Below, one piece after another: positions 54,571 through 63,053 of a stretch of 64,000 nucleotides of DNA (position 1 is its first letter; the number at the start of each line of letters is the position of its first letter). Source of the stretch: Oxalobacteraceae bacterium. Lineage in GTDB: Bacteria > Pseudomonadota > Gammaproteobacteria > Burkholderiales > Burkholderiaceae_D. A program made the position numbers and the translations under genes. The stretch is from contig JAIZVZ010000005.1 in the NCBI GenBank assembly GCA_021768485.1, positions 28,187-92,186 of the forward strand. Reading direction: 5' to 3'. The notes under the pieces were generated by a model. It was not told the DNA's origin. It did not search any database and saw nothing but the letters and a program-made list of their open reading frames with translations.

Positions 54571-56465
54571 CAGACCGCCCAGCAGGCGCAACCGAGCGCG
54601 CCCCAAAAGCTTTTCAAGTCCGACACCGGCAGCGAACGGGTCCAGGCGGTGGCATGCTGGTGACCATGGATGCCGCAGCTGCGGGCACAGCCGCAGGCCG
54701 CCTGCGGCATGGCCTGGGCAGGGCTTGCGTGCTTGTTTGTCTGCCGGTCGTGGATGCCCCAGCCGGCATAGCCGCCGTAACGGCGCACCGGCGACCAGTC
54801 CGGCATGGCCGGCGGCGGCGGCTGGTCGTAGGCGGCGAACGGTCCCGCCGCATACACGACCTTGCCGCCGACCACCGTCAGCAGGGACGTGATGTCGGCA
54901 ATTTCGCTTTCGGCGCAGGCAAAGAAATCGCGATCGGGCACCAGCAGGTCGGCCAACTGGCCAGTTGCGATATGCCCTTTGTTGCCTTCTTCATTCGAAA
55001 ACCAGGTCACGTATTCGGTCCACATGCGCAGCGCCGTTTCGCGGTCCAGGCAGTGATGCTGCGGATACAGGCGCAATCCACCGACAGTCTTGCCGGTGAT
55101 TAGCCAGGCCAGCGAGACCCACGGATTGTAGGAGGCCACGCGGGTGGCGTCGGTGCCGGCCGATACTTTGACGCCGGCGGCCAGCATTTTGGCGACCGGC
55201 GGCGTCGCTGCGGCCATGGCGGCGCCGTAGCGTTCGACGAAATACTCGCCCTGATAGGCCATGCGGTGCTGCACGGCGATGCCGCCGCCGAGCGCGGCGA
55301 TACGGTCGATCGATTCGGGCGAGATCGTTTCGGCATGGTCGAAAAACCAGTTCAGTCCGCTCAGTGGCAGCTCGCGGTTGACGCGCTCGAAGACGTCGAG
55401 CGCGCGGCTGATGGTTTCGTCATAAGTAGCATGCATGCGCCAAGGCCAGCGGTTTTGCGCCAGGATGCGCACCACGCCTTCGAGCTCGTCCTCCATCGAT
55501 GCCGGCAGGTCTGGCCGCGGCTCGCGGAAGTCTTCGAAATCGGCGGCCGAGAAAGTCAGCATCTCGCCGGCGCCGTTATGCCGGAAATAGTCGTCGCCCT
55601 GCTGGTAGCGGCTGCTGCGGGTCCAGTTCAGGAAGTCGCTTTTTTCCTCTTTCGGCTTTTGCGTAAACAGATTGTAGGCCAGGCGCACGGTCAACTGCCC
55701 GGCGGCGGCCAGCTGTTCGATCACCTGATAATCTTCGGGGTAATTCTGGAAGCCGCCGCCGGCGTCGATGGCGCCCGTCACGCCGAGCCGGTTCAGCTCG
55801 CGCATGAAGTGGCGGGTCGAATTGCTCTGGTATTCGGGCGGCAGTTTCGGCCCCTTGGCCAGCGTCGCATACAGGATGGCGGCGTTCGGCTTGGCCAGCA
55901 GCAGTCCGCTCGGGTTGCCGGCGCTGTCGCGCACGATCTGGCCGCCAGGCGGCTCCGGGGTATCCCTCGTATAGCCGATGGCACGCAGCGCGGCACCGTT
56001 CAGCAGCGCGCGGTCGTACAGGTGCAGGATGAAGACCGGGGTCTCGGGCGCCGCCGCATTGAGCTCGGCCAGCGTCGGCAGGCGCTTTTCGGCGAACTGG
56101 TGTTCGCTAAAGCCGCCGACCACCCGTACCCATTGCGGTGCCGGCGTGAGCGCCACCTGCGTGCGCAGCATGGCCATCGCATCGGCCAGGCTGCGCACGC
56201 CGTCCCAGCGCAGCTCCAGATTGAAATTCAGGCCGCCGCGGATCAGGTGCAGATGGTTGTCGATCAGGCCCGGCAATACCGGCCGTCCCTGGAGGTCGAT
56301 GGTGACTGTGGTGGCCTCGGCCAGCGCCAGAATTTCCTGCGTGCCGCCGACCGCGGTGAAGCGGCCGGCGCGGATCGCCACGGCCTCGGCCAGCGGCTTG
56401 GCGCGGTCCAGCGTCGTGAAACGTCCGCGATACAGGATCAGATCGGGGGGAAGTGAACTAGCCAT
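54570..56465 (-). CDS. Amidohydrolase (YtcJ-like, TIM-barrel metal-dependent)
   Basis: A 631-residue metal-dependent hydrolase. It has the N-terminal beta-sandwich (LILYRGRFTTLDRAKPLAEAVAIRAGRF), the metal motif GLIDNHLHLIRGG (HxH), later GAIDAGGG and FFDHAET, and the C-terminal ADLLVPDRDFFAC. The N-terminal half resembles YtcJ-type amidohydrolases. The product is longer than the usual 540-570 residues because of an extra C-terminal tail with His/Cys-containing stretches (DRQTNKHASPAQAMPQAACG). ATG at 56465 has GGAG at 7 bases; 56471 has it too near. It lies between XapX and DoxX genes. Confidence 0.88.
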   Translation of the reverse strand: MASSLPPDLILYRGRFTTLDRAKPLAEAVAIRAGRFTAVGGTQEILALAEATTVTIDLQGRPVLPGLIDNHLHLIRGGLNFNLELRWDGVRSLADAMAMLRTQVALTPAPQWVRVVGGFSEHQFAEKRLPTLAELNAAAPETPVFILHLYDRALLNGAALRAIGYTRDTPEPPGGQIVRDSAGNPSGLLLAKPNAAILYATLAKGPKLPPEYQSNSTRHFMRELNRLGVTGAIDAGGGFQNYPEDYQVIEQLAAAGQLTVRLAYNLFTQKPKEEKSDFLNWTRSSRYQQGDDYFRHNGAGEMLTFSAADFEDFREPRPDLPASMEDELEGVVRILAQNRWPWRMHATYDETISRALDVFERVNRELPLSGLNWFFDHAETISPESIDRIAALGGGIAVQHRMAYQGEYFVERYGAAMAAATPPVAKMLAAGVKVSAGTDATRVASYNPWVSLAWLITGKTVGGLRLYPQHHCLDRETALRMWTEYVTWFSNEEGNKGHIATGQLADLLVPDRDFFACAESEIADITSLLTVVGGKVVYAAGPFAAYDQPPPPAMPDWSPVRRYGGYAGWGIHDRQTNKHASPAQAMPQAACGCARSCGIHGHQHATAWTRSLPVSDLKSFWGALGCACWAV

Positions 56466-56559
56466 GCGCATGCTCCATTGTCGGTGTATGTCTGGTCTTG
56501 CCGCTCAAGTACGGTCTGAGCTGCGGGCTCATGTCGGGCGCCGGCAGGACGCCAGGGCT

Positions 56560-56823
56560 TCAGGCGATCCTGTCTTTATCGCCGTCGCGTCCGCTCGGCA
56601 GCTGGCCGAAGCAGTGTGGTTTGACTTGCTCGACGAACCATGAAATCTCGGTGGCCGGCGGTTGCAGCCATTGCCGCACCAGCGGCGGCAACTGTTCGCC
56701 GAGCAGGATGCCGAGCAGGCCGAGCAGGGCGATGACCGGCGGTGCCGGCGAGCGCACGTTCAAGACGCCATAAATGATGCCGACCAACAGGCCGGCGGCT
56801 AACGAAGCGAGATAGATTTTCAT
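56560..56823 (-). CDS. XapX domain protein
   Basis: An 87-residue protein with two predicted helices (YLASLAAGLLVGIIYGVLNV and PPVIALLGLLGILLGEQL). The GIIYGVLNVRSPAPPVIALLGLLG stretch is the XapX (DUF1427) signature. The function is unknown; such genes commonly sit beside isochorismatase-like hydrolases, as here. It is third in a minus-strand series after the chloroperoxidase- and isochorismatase-like genes. Confidence 0.88.
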   Translation of the reverse strand: MKIYLASLAAGLLVGIIYGVLNVRSPAPPVIALLGLLGILLGEQLPPLVRQWLQPPATEISWFVEQVKPHCFGQLPSGRDGDKDRIA

Positions 56824-56909
56824 GCGACGGCCTCCAGGAGAAACGATGCCGCACGCCTTGCCGGGGGCGGGCGCGCGGCGCGGCGGTTTGCGGTGTATGC
56901 CTCGATGCC

Positions 56910-57563
56910 TCAGCCCTCGTGCGCACCGAACATGGTCTGAGCATAGATGATGCCAAGGCCGTAGGCGCCGCCGAATTTCTTGGCGATGCCGGTAGTCAGT
57001 TCATAGCTGTCGCTGCGGGCCCAGTCGCGCTGCAGTTCGAGCAGGTATTGCAGCGATGTCATGGGCCGGGCGCCGGCCTGCAGCATGCGTTCGATGCCGC
57101 GATTGTGCGCCTCGGCCGAGACATCGCCGCAGGCATCGGTGATGACATAGACTTCGAAACCTTGATCGAGCGCCGACAGGGCCGGGCCGACGATGCAGAC
57201 CGAGGTCCACAGGCCAGCCAGCACCAGGCGTTTCTTGCCGATGGCATTGACGCGGGCGATCACATTGGCGTCTTCCCAGGTATTCATCGAGGTGCGGTCG
57301 GTGACTTCGGCGCGCGGGAAGGCGGCCTTGATTTCGTCGAAGACCGGTCCCGAAAAGCTTTTTTCGGCCACGCTGGTGACGATGGTCGTGACGTCGAAGC
57401 CGGCCGCGGCATGCGCCACCAGGGCGGCGTTGTTGCGCAGCGTGACGGCATCGATCGAATGGGTGGCGAAGGCCATCTGCGACTGGTGGTCGATCATGAT
57501 CAGCGTGTGATCGCGCGGCGTCAGAAGCTGGGAGCCGGCGGTGGGCGTGGCGAGAGTGCTCAT
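56910..57563 (-). CDS. Isochorismatase-family (YcaC-like) cysteine hydrolase
   Basis: A 217-residue cysteine hydrolase. The likely triad is Asp25 (LIMIDHQSQM), Lys68 (VAEKSFSGPV) and Cys123 (GLWTSVCIVG), as in YcaC-type proteins. The RTSMNTWED segment is also typical. Unlike the isochorismatase-fold protein at 30304, the nucleophile is intact. The substrate is unknown. It precedes XapX and amidohydrolase genes in the same orientation. Confidence 0.88.
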   Translation of the reverse strand: MSTLATPTAGSQLLTPRDHTLIMIDHQSQMAFATHSIDAVTLRNNAALVAHAAAGFDVTTIVTSVAEKSFSGPVFDEIKAAFPRAEVTDRTSMNTWEDANVIARVNAIGKKRLVLAGLWTSVCIVGPALSALDQGFEVYVITDACGDVSAEAHNRGIERMLQAGARPMTSLQYLLELQRDWARSDSYELTTGIAKKFGGAYGLGIIYAQTMFGAHEG

Positions 57564-57660
57564 GGCGTTTATCCTTGTCGGTTGATGTTGCGGTTTGTGT
57601 GGCGATTAACCTTGTCTTTGCGCTGGCGGCGCCGAAGCGGCAGCCAGGTATTCACGGCCG

Positions 57661-57708
57661 CCTTGTTTCAAGCCTTGTTTCAAGCCTTGTTTCAAGCCTT
57701 GTTTCATG
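57661..57708. repeat. 12-bp tandem repeat after the chloroperoxidase-like gene
   Basis: Three perfect copies of CCTTGTTTCAAG and a fourth differing by one base (CATG end) run in tandem. The fourth overlaps the stop codon of the hydrolase gene ending at 57704. The repeat may have expanded from that coding end. Confidence 0.85.
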
Positions 57709-58681
57709 CCTTGATGAAGGCCAGCAGATCGGCATTGAGCTGGTCTTTGTGGGTATCTGTCAGGCCATGCGGAGCGCCGGCATAGACCAGCAGCCTGGCG
57801 TTTTTCACCAGCTTGGCGGCGGCGCGGCCGGCGGCGTCGATCGGTACGATCTGGTCGTCGTCGCCGTGCACGATCAGGGTCGGGACGTCGAATTTCTTCA
57901 AGTCTTCGGTGAAGTCGGTTTCGGAAAAAGCCTTGATCGAATCATAGGTATTCTTGTGTCCGCCCTGCATGCCCTGCGTCCACCAGGAATCGATCAGGCC
58001 TTGCGAGACTTTGGCGCCGGGCCGGTTGAATCCGTAAAAGGGGCCGCCGGCGATATCCAGATAAAGTTGCGAGCGGTTGGCCAGCGAACCGGCGCGGATG
58101 CCATCGAAGACCGCGATCGGCAAGCCGCCCGGATTGGCGGCGGTTTTCAGCATGAGCGGCGGCACCGACGACACCAGGCCGGCCTTGGCCACGCGCCGCG
58201 TGCCGTGACGGCCGATGTAGCGCGCCACTTCGCCGCCGCCCGTCGAAAAGCCGAGCAGCACGGCATTTTTCAGGTCGAGTTTATTGATGACCTGGGCCAG
58301 GTCGTCGGCGTAGTGATCCATGTCGTTGCCGTCCCACGGCTGGCTCGAGCGGCCATGGCCGCGGCGGTCATGGGCGATGCAGCGGTAGCCGTGATCGGCC
58401 AGAAAAATCATCTGTGATTCCCAGCTGTCCGAGCTGAGCGGCCAGCCGTGGCTGAAGACGACCGGCTGGCCGTTGCGCGGCCCCCAGTCCTTGTAGTACA
58501 GCTGCACGCCATCGCTGGTCGTGATGCTGCCTGCTTGTACGGCGCCTTTCGGATGCGCTGCCGGCTTGCTCTTGTCGGCGGCGCTGGCGCTGCTTGCCAG
58601 CGAGGCGCCGGCGACGGCGGCCGTGCCCGCCAGGAGATTGCGGCGACGCGTGTCGACCTGTTTGCTGTCCGATATGCTCAT
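57704..58681 (-). CDS. Tat-exported alpha/beta hydrolase, non-heme chloroperoxidase-like
   Basis: A 325-residue hydrolase. Residues 10-35 are a Tat signal ([23 protein letters not shown]). The hydrolase core has [15 protein letters not shown] (oxyanion region), nucleophile [14 protein letters not shown], Asp in [11 protein letters not shown] and His in [12 protein letters not shown]. It is closest in pattern to cofactor-free haloperoxidase/arylesterase enzymes. The physiological role is not clear. ATG at 58681 follows AAAGG; a longer frame to 58963 is rejected. It is the promoter-proximal gene of the minus-strand series. Confidence 0.9.
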   Translation of the reverse strand: MSISDSKQVDTRRRNLLAGTAAVAGASLASSASAADKSKPAAHPKGAVQAGSITTSDGVQLYYKDWGPRNGQPVVFSHGWPLSSDSWESQMIFLADHGYRCIAHDRRGHGRSSQPWDGNDMDHYADDLAQVINKLDLKNAVLLGFSTGGGEVARYIGRHGTRRVAKAGLVSSVPPLMLKTAANPGGLPIAVFDGIRAGSLANRSQLYLDIAGGPFYGFNRPGAKVSQGLIDSWWTQGMQGGHKNTYDSIKAFSETDFTEDLKKFDVPTLIVHGDDDQIVPIDAAGRAAAKLVKNARLLVYAGAPHGLTDTHKDQLNADLLAFIKA

Positions 58682-58996
58682 GATGACCTTTCTCTCGCGG
58701 GAAGATGCGGCGTAATTGACGACAGTGCGTGATTGACAGCACTGCTTATGAAAACCGGCAAAAGACCGGCGATTTCCATTTTTTTGAATCAGCGCAGTGG
58801 AACTCCAGATTAACAAGTCCTTAATCTGCTGGAATCGACACGATGGGGGAGGGATGCGTACCTCATTCGAGGTAGAGAACGGCGCCGCACGGCGAGGCGA
58901 GGTGAGGTGAGGTGATGTGATGTGAGCGGGGACCGCTGTTGCGACCGCTGCCGTCGCCGTCATTTTTGCCGTTAGCTTTGCGAGGTTTCGCAGTCT
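58682..58996. promoter_or_regulatory. Upstream region of the chloroperoxidase-like gene
   Basis: These 315 bases contain no gene. They hold the pentamer repeat noted separately and presumably the promoter of the minus-strand series. No regulator site is recognised. Confidence 0.35.
58891..58925. repeat. Pentanucleotide tandem repeat
   Basis: Seven pentamers lie in tandem: GGCGA twice, GGTGA three times, then TGTGA twice. They sit in the non-coding gap upstream of the chloroperoxidase-like gene. Confidence 0.85.
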
Positions 58997-61900
58997 TTAT
59001 AAATTGCCTGGAGAGGCCTTGCGGTTGCCGAAATAACGGCGCCGCAGGCGGGCGAACATGCCGGCCCGGCGTTGCTCGACATAGGCCAGCCGTGCCGGCA
59101 GGCTCAGTTGCACGCTGGTGCCGCCGCCTGGCGCCGTCTGCACGCTGTATTGCGCGCCGATGGCCTGCGCCCGCTCGCGCATGCCGGGCAGTCCCCAGTG
59201 CCCGGCTCTGGCACCGGCCAGCAGCACGGCCGGCTCCAGGCCGCGGCCATTGTCCTTGACCTGCAAGGTGAACTTGTCGCCCGCGTAATTGAGGCTTAGC
59301 GCGACGTCGGTGGCGCGGGCGTGGCGGGCGGCGTTGAGCAGCGCTTCGCGCGCGATCGCATGGATTTCGTCGCGCACCGTTGCGTGCAATTGACGCGGCT
59401 GGCCGCGTACCGTGACGCTGTAGCTTTCGTGCAGCAGCACCGTGCCGTATTGGCGCAGGGTCTGGCCCAGTTCCTGGTCGTCGGCGGCGCTGCGCAAATC
59501 CATGATATGGTCGCGTCCCTCGAGCAGCAGGCGGTCGGCCAGCTCCAGTGTCTGCTCGATTTTCAGCCGCTCCTCGGACTGCTGCGGCAGATGCTGCACC
59601 TGGTGGTCGAAAAACATGATCAATCCCTGAATGCTTTGCAGCAGCGTGTCATGCAGGCCGCGCGCGATGCGTTCCCTTTCGGTCAGCCGCTCGTGTTGCA
59701 GGGCCAGCATGCGGGCCGTGACCTGGCGCACCCGCAGCAGGTACAGCGCATATAAGGCCAGCACGCCGAACGCGATCAGCACGGCGACGAACCACTGCGT
59801 CTGCACGAAGCGCGGCGGGATTGTTACTTGCAGGGTGGCGCCGGTCTGGTTCCACAGCCCGTCTTCATTGGCCGCCGTCACAGTGAACTGGTACGCGCCG
59901 GGTGCCAGCCGGGTATAAAACGCGTCGCGGCGTCCGACCGGCTCTTGCCAGTCGTCGTCGACCCCCTGCAGGCGGTAGCGGAAGCGCACCCGTTCCGGCA
60001 TCGACAGGCTGAGGGCGGTAAACCCGATTTGCAGGTCGGCGCTGCCTTCCGGCAGCAGCAGTTCCGCCGAGGGCGCATAGCTGCGTCCGCCCGAACGTAC
60101 GGCGCGGATCTGCACCGGCGGCGCCTGTCCATTGCGCAGGATATGGCGCGGGTCGATGGTGGCAATCTCGCTGGCGGTGGCGAACCATAGTTTGCGGTCG
60201 GCGGCCTGCAGCAGCGATGGCAGTGGCCGCAGCTGCGAGGCGCTGCCCTGCAAGCCGTCGAGCGCATTGAAGCGTTCGAACGGCACCGGCCTGGCGGGCG
60301 CTGCCAGCATGCGCGCCACATCGTGGGCGGCGATACGGCTGATGCCGTCGGCGCCATGCAGCCACAGTTCGCCGCTGTCGGTGCGCACGATGCCCGAGAC
60401 GCCGCGAAATGCCTGGCCGGAGCCGCCGCTGATCGTCACGAAGCGGTGTCCATCGAACCAGGCGGCGCCATGTTCTCCGCCGACCCACAGACGCTCGCCA
60501 TCGGCGAACAAGGCCAGCACGTTGCCCAGTTGTAGGCCCTGGCCGGTGCCGAGCAGCGCGACGCGCTGGCCGTCGACCACCGCGATCTGGTTGTGCCGGT
60601 AGCCGAGCCACAGGCGGCCGGTGGCGTCGCTGCTCATGCTCATCGCGAAATCGTCGGGCAGGCCCGGCAGGCCGCCGTCTTTCAGCCATTTGCCGTCGGC
60701 ATGGCGATACAGGCCGCGCCGCACGACCGACAACCACAGCCGGCCGTGCCGGTCGGCGGCCAGCGCCTGGACGTCGGTGCCGCTGAGCCCGGCCGGTAGC
60801 GCGGTCGTGTGCCATATGCCGGCATGGTCGCGCCGCAGCAGGCGGCGGCTGTTGGCCAGCCAGATCGTGCCGTCGCTTGCGCGGCAGGCGGCCGACACGG
60901 TGTCGTTGAGCTCGGTCTTGAGCGGACCGCCGGCGTCGAAGCTGCGCAGCGCCCCGGCATAGTCGCCGACCAGCACCCGGCCGGCCTCGGCCGCCACCAT
61001 GGCAGGGTGGTCGAACGGTTCATCGATTGCCAGCAGGCGCAGGCGGTTGCGGCGCAAGCGATCGAGCCCGGCCGAAGTGCCGATCCACAGATTGCCTTCG
61101 CGATCCTGGAAAAAAGTCTGCGGCAGCGGGCCGCTGATGCCGTTTTCGCGGTTGAGCTGCTGGCTGGCGTCGCCGTCGCCGCGCCATGGCGGAAAGCGCC
61201 GCTCGAGCGCATGTGCTTTCAGTATCCACATGACGCCGTCGCGGTCGAAGTGCATGCCGTTGCCGGGCAGTTCGGGCCGCGGCGGGCGGGCGTCTGCCGG
61301 CGCCCGCCGCGCCAGCCGGTATTGCTTGCTGACGCCGTCCGATGCCCACAGCGTGCCGTCCGCGCTTTCGGCCATGGCCATCAAGTCGAGATGGGGCCAG
61401 GCGCGCAAATAGTGGCGCTGGCCTGGCGCGCGAACATACACGCCGCCGCGCACCGAGACCCATTGCGCACCGTCGCGCGCGAACAGGACTTGACGCGCCG
61501 GCGCCGGCGGCAGCCCGCTGTCGGCGCCGACCAGCCGGAAGCTCCGTGCGCCCGGCGCCAGCCAGGCCAGACCGCCCTGGGTGGCGGCCCACACCGTGCC
61601 GTCCGGTGCTTCGCTGATGCTCATGACGGCGCCGCCCGGCAAGCCTTGCGCCTCCGTGTAGAGCTGCGTCTGCCCGTTGCGAAACATGCTGATGCCGCCG
61701 AAGCGGTAACCGACCCACAGACTGCCGTCGGCGCCTGCCAGCAAACCCAGTGTATTGCCCGATTGCAGGCGATGGCCTTGCACGGCATCCATGCGTTCGA
61801 AGCTCACGCCGTCGAATCGGAACAAGCCGGTCGGGGTGGCCATCCACAGCCAGCCGTCGCTGCTCTGGGCAAATTTCATGACATCGCTGGGCGCGCCCTG

Positions 61901-62041
61901 CAGGCCGTTCCAGGCCGTGTGCGTGTAATCGGCCAGCAGCCGGCCCGGCGGCGCGGCCGCTGCGGCTGACCGCGATGCGCCGAGCAGCAACATGGCGCAA
62001 GTCAGGTAAAGCACGGTGAAATAACGACTCGCTGGCACCAT
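58997..62041 (-). CDS. Two-component sensor histidine kinase with beta-propeller sensor (HisKA_3)
   Basis: A 1014-residue membrane sensor. A signal or anchor (about 8-28) leads to a periplasmic double propeller of repeats such as SSDGWLWMATPTGLFRFDG, DGSLWVGYRFGG and EGNLWIGTSAGLDRL, then a Y_Y_Y domain (about 670-740). One helix (about 747-768) precedes the HisKA_3 dimerisation region with phospho-His797 (ARGLHDTLLQSIQG) and a HATPase with DNGRGLEP and GHWGLPGMRERA. Such kinases pair with NarL-type regulators, but none is adjacent; the one at 52730 is the nearest candidate. The propeller may bind sugars or other ligands, but this is not shown. Confidence 0.93.
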   Translation of the reverse strand: MVPASRYFTVLYLTCAMLLLGASRSAAAAAPPGRLLADYTHTAWNGLQGAPSDVMKFAQSSDGWLWMATPTGLFRFDGVSFERMDAVQGHRLQSGNTLGLLAGADGSLWVGYRFGGISMFRNGQTQLYTEAQGLPGGAVMSISEAPDGTVWAATQGGLAWLAPGARSFRLVGADSGLPPAPARQVLFARDGAQWVSVRGGVYVRAPGQRHYLRAWPHLDLMAMAESADGTLWASDGVSKQYRLARRAPADARPPRPELPGNGMHFDRDGVMWILKAHALERRFPPWRGDGDASQQLNRENGISGPLPQTFFQDREGNLWIGTSAGLDRLRRNRLRLLAIDEPFDHPAMVAAEAGRVLVGDYAGALRSFDAGGPLKTELNDTVSAACRASDGTIWLANSRRLLRRDHAGIWHTTALPAGLSGTDVQALAADRHGRLWLSVVRRGLYRHADGKWLKDGGLPGLPDDFAMSMSSDATGRLWLGYRHNQIAVVDGQRVALLGTGQGLQLGNVLALFADGERLWVGGEHGAAWFDGHRFVTISGGSGQAFRGVSGIVRTDSGELWLHGADGISRIAAHDVARMLAAPARPVPFERFNALDGLQGSASQLRPLPSLLQAADRKLWFATASEIATIDPRHILRNGQAPPVQIRAVRSGGRSYAPSAELLLPEGSADLQIGFTALSLSMPERVRFRYRLQGVDDDWQEPVGRRDAFYTRLAPGAYQFTVTAANEDGLWNQTGATLQVTIPPRFVQTQWFVAVLIAFGVLALYALYLLRVRQVTARMLALQHERLTERERIARGLHDTLLQSIQGLIMFFDHQVQHLPQQSEERLKIEQTLELADRLLLEGRDHIMDLRSAADDQELGQTLRQYGTVLLHESYSVTVRGQPRQLHATVRDEIHAIAREALLNAARHARATDVALSLNYAGDKFTLQVKDNGRGLEPAVLLAGARAGHWGLPGMRERAQAIGAQYSVQTAPGGGTSVQLSLPARLAYVEQRRAGMFARLRRRYFGNRKASPGNL

Positions 62042-62314
62042 CGGCGGTCCGGGGGAGGATGTTTAAGGACGGTTTAAATAGCAGTTCAAATTTCAGTTCA
62101 AATTGCAATTTAAGTTGTAGTTTAACTAATTTTCTCAATCTTGACCGGCGCCAGCGATGGCGGCGCGATGCCCGCCTGGCCGGCGTTTCAGGTGGCCGGG
62201 CGAGATTGCAGGGCTGGCGTCGCGGCTTTTTGTTATGCTAGCGTTTTTTCCGGCGGCAGCCAGCACCTCGCCGGCAGCACCTCGCCGGTAGCACTTATTT
62301 ACGGAGCAAGACAG

Positions 62315-62851
62315 ATGGTTTCTTTGCAAGAGCAGTTATTGAAAGCCGGCCTGGTCGACAAGACCAAGGTCAAGCTGGCCAACCAGGATAAGAACAAGCA
62401 AAAAAAGGTCGAGCGCCGCACCGGCACCGAGAGCGTCAATGAAACACGTCTGGCCGCGCTGGAAACGCAGCGTAAAAATGCCGAGCGGGCCCGTGAGCTG
62501 AATGCCCAGCGCGACGCGGCTGCCAGGCAAAAAGCGATTCTGGCGCAAATTGCACAGATGGTTGAGAAAAATCGCCAGAGCAAGGGGGCCGGCGACATCG
62601 CCTACAATTTTACGTACGACAAGAAAATCGAACGCATTCATGTCTCGGCCGCGGTGCAGACGCATCTGGTGGCCGGGCGCCTCGTGATCGTTTGCCAGGG
62701 CGGCACTTTTGAACTGGTGCCACGGGTTATCGCCGACAAGATCGCCGAGCGCGATCCGGCGCTGGTGGTGCGGGTCAACAAGAGCAGTAGCGAGCTCGAT
62801 GCCGATGACCCGTATGCGGCATTCCAGATCCCCGATGATTTGATGTGGTAG
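62315..62851 (+). CDS. DUF2058 family protein (YaiL-like)
   Basis: A 178-residue soluble protein. The N-terminal half is a highly charged helical region (MVSLQEQLLKAGLVDKTKVKL, then KNKQKKVERRTGTE and many Glu/Arg). The C-terminal half is a compact domain with IAYNFTYDKKIERIHVS and GRLVIVCQGGTFELVPRVIADKIAERD. This is the DUF2058 pattern; E. coli YaiL is a nucleoprotein-like relative of unknown function. GGAG lies 9 bases before ATG 62315; the upstream frame to 62141 is not supported. Confidence 0.88.
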   Translation: MVSLQEQLLKAGLVDKTKVKLANQDKNKQKKVERRTGTESVNETRLAALETQRKNAERARELNAQRDAAARQKAILAQIAQMVEKNRQSKGAGDIAYNFTYDKKIERIHVSAAVQTHLVAGRLVIVCQGGTFELVPRVIADKIAERDPALVVRVNKSSSELDADDPYAAFQIPDDLMW

Positions 62852-63053
62852 CGCGCCACGCCGCTGTCGGCCGCTGTCGGCCTCTTCCGGCTTTTTCGAT
62901 TCATTTCTGCGCTGGTCGGCAGGGGATCGATATTGTTACAATAAGGCAAATTTTTACCGGCTTGCATCCGGGCCGTTCTTTCCGGTCCCGCCGGGGCCAC
63001 GCGAGCGGCAAGCTCGCAATATATCTTTGAATACTTGAGAAAATGGATACCGC

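Noticed and set aside
60809..61969. 386-codon plus-strand frame opposite the propeller kinase
   Set aside because: Antisense of the propeller repeats with no domain of its own.
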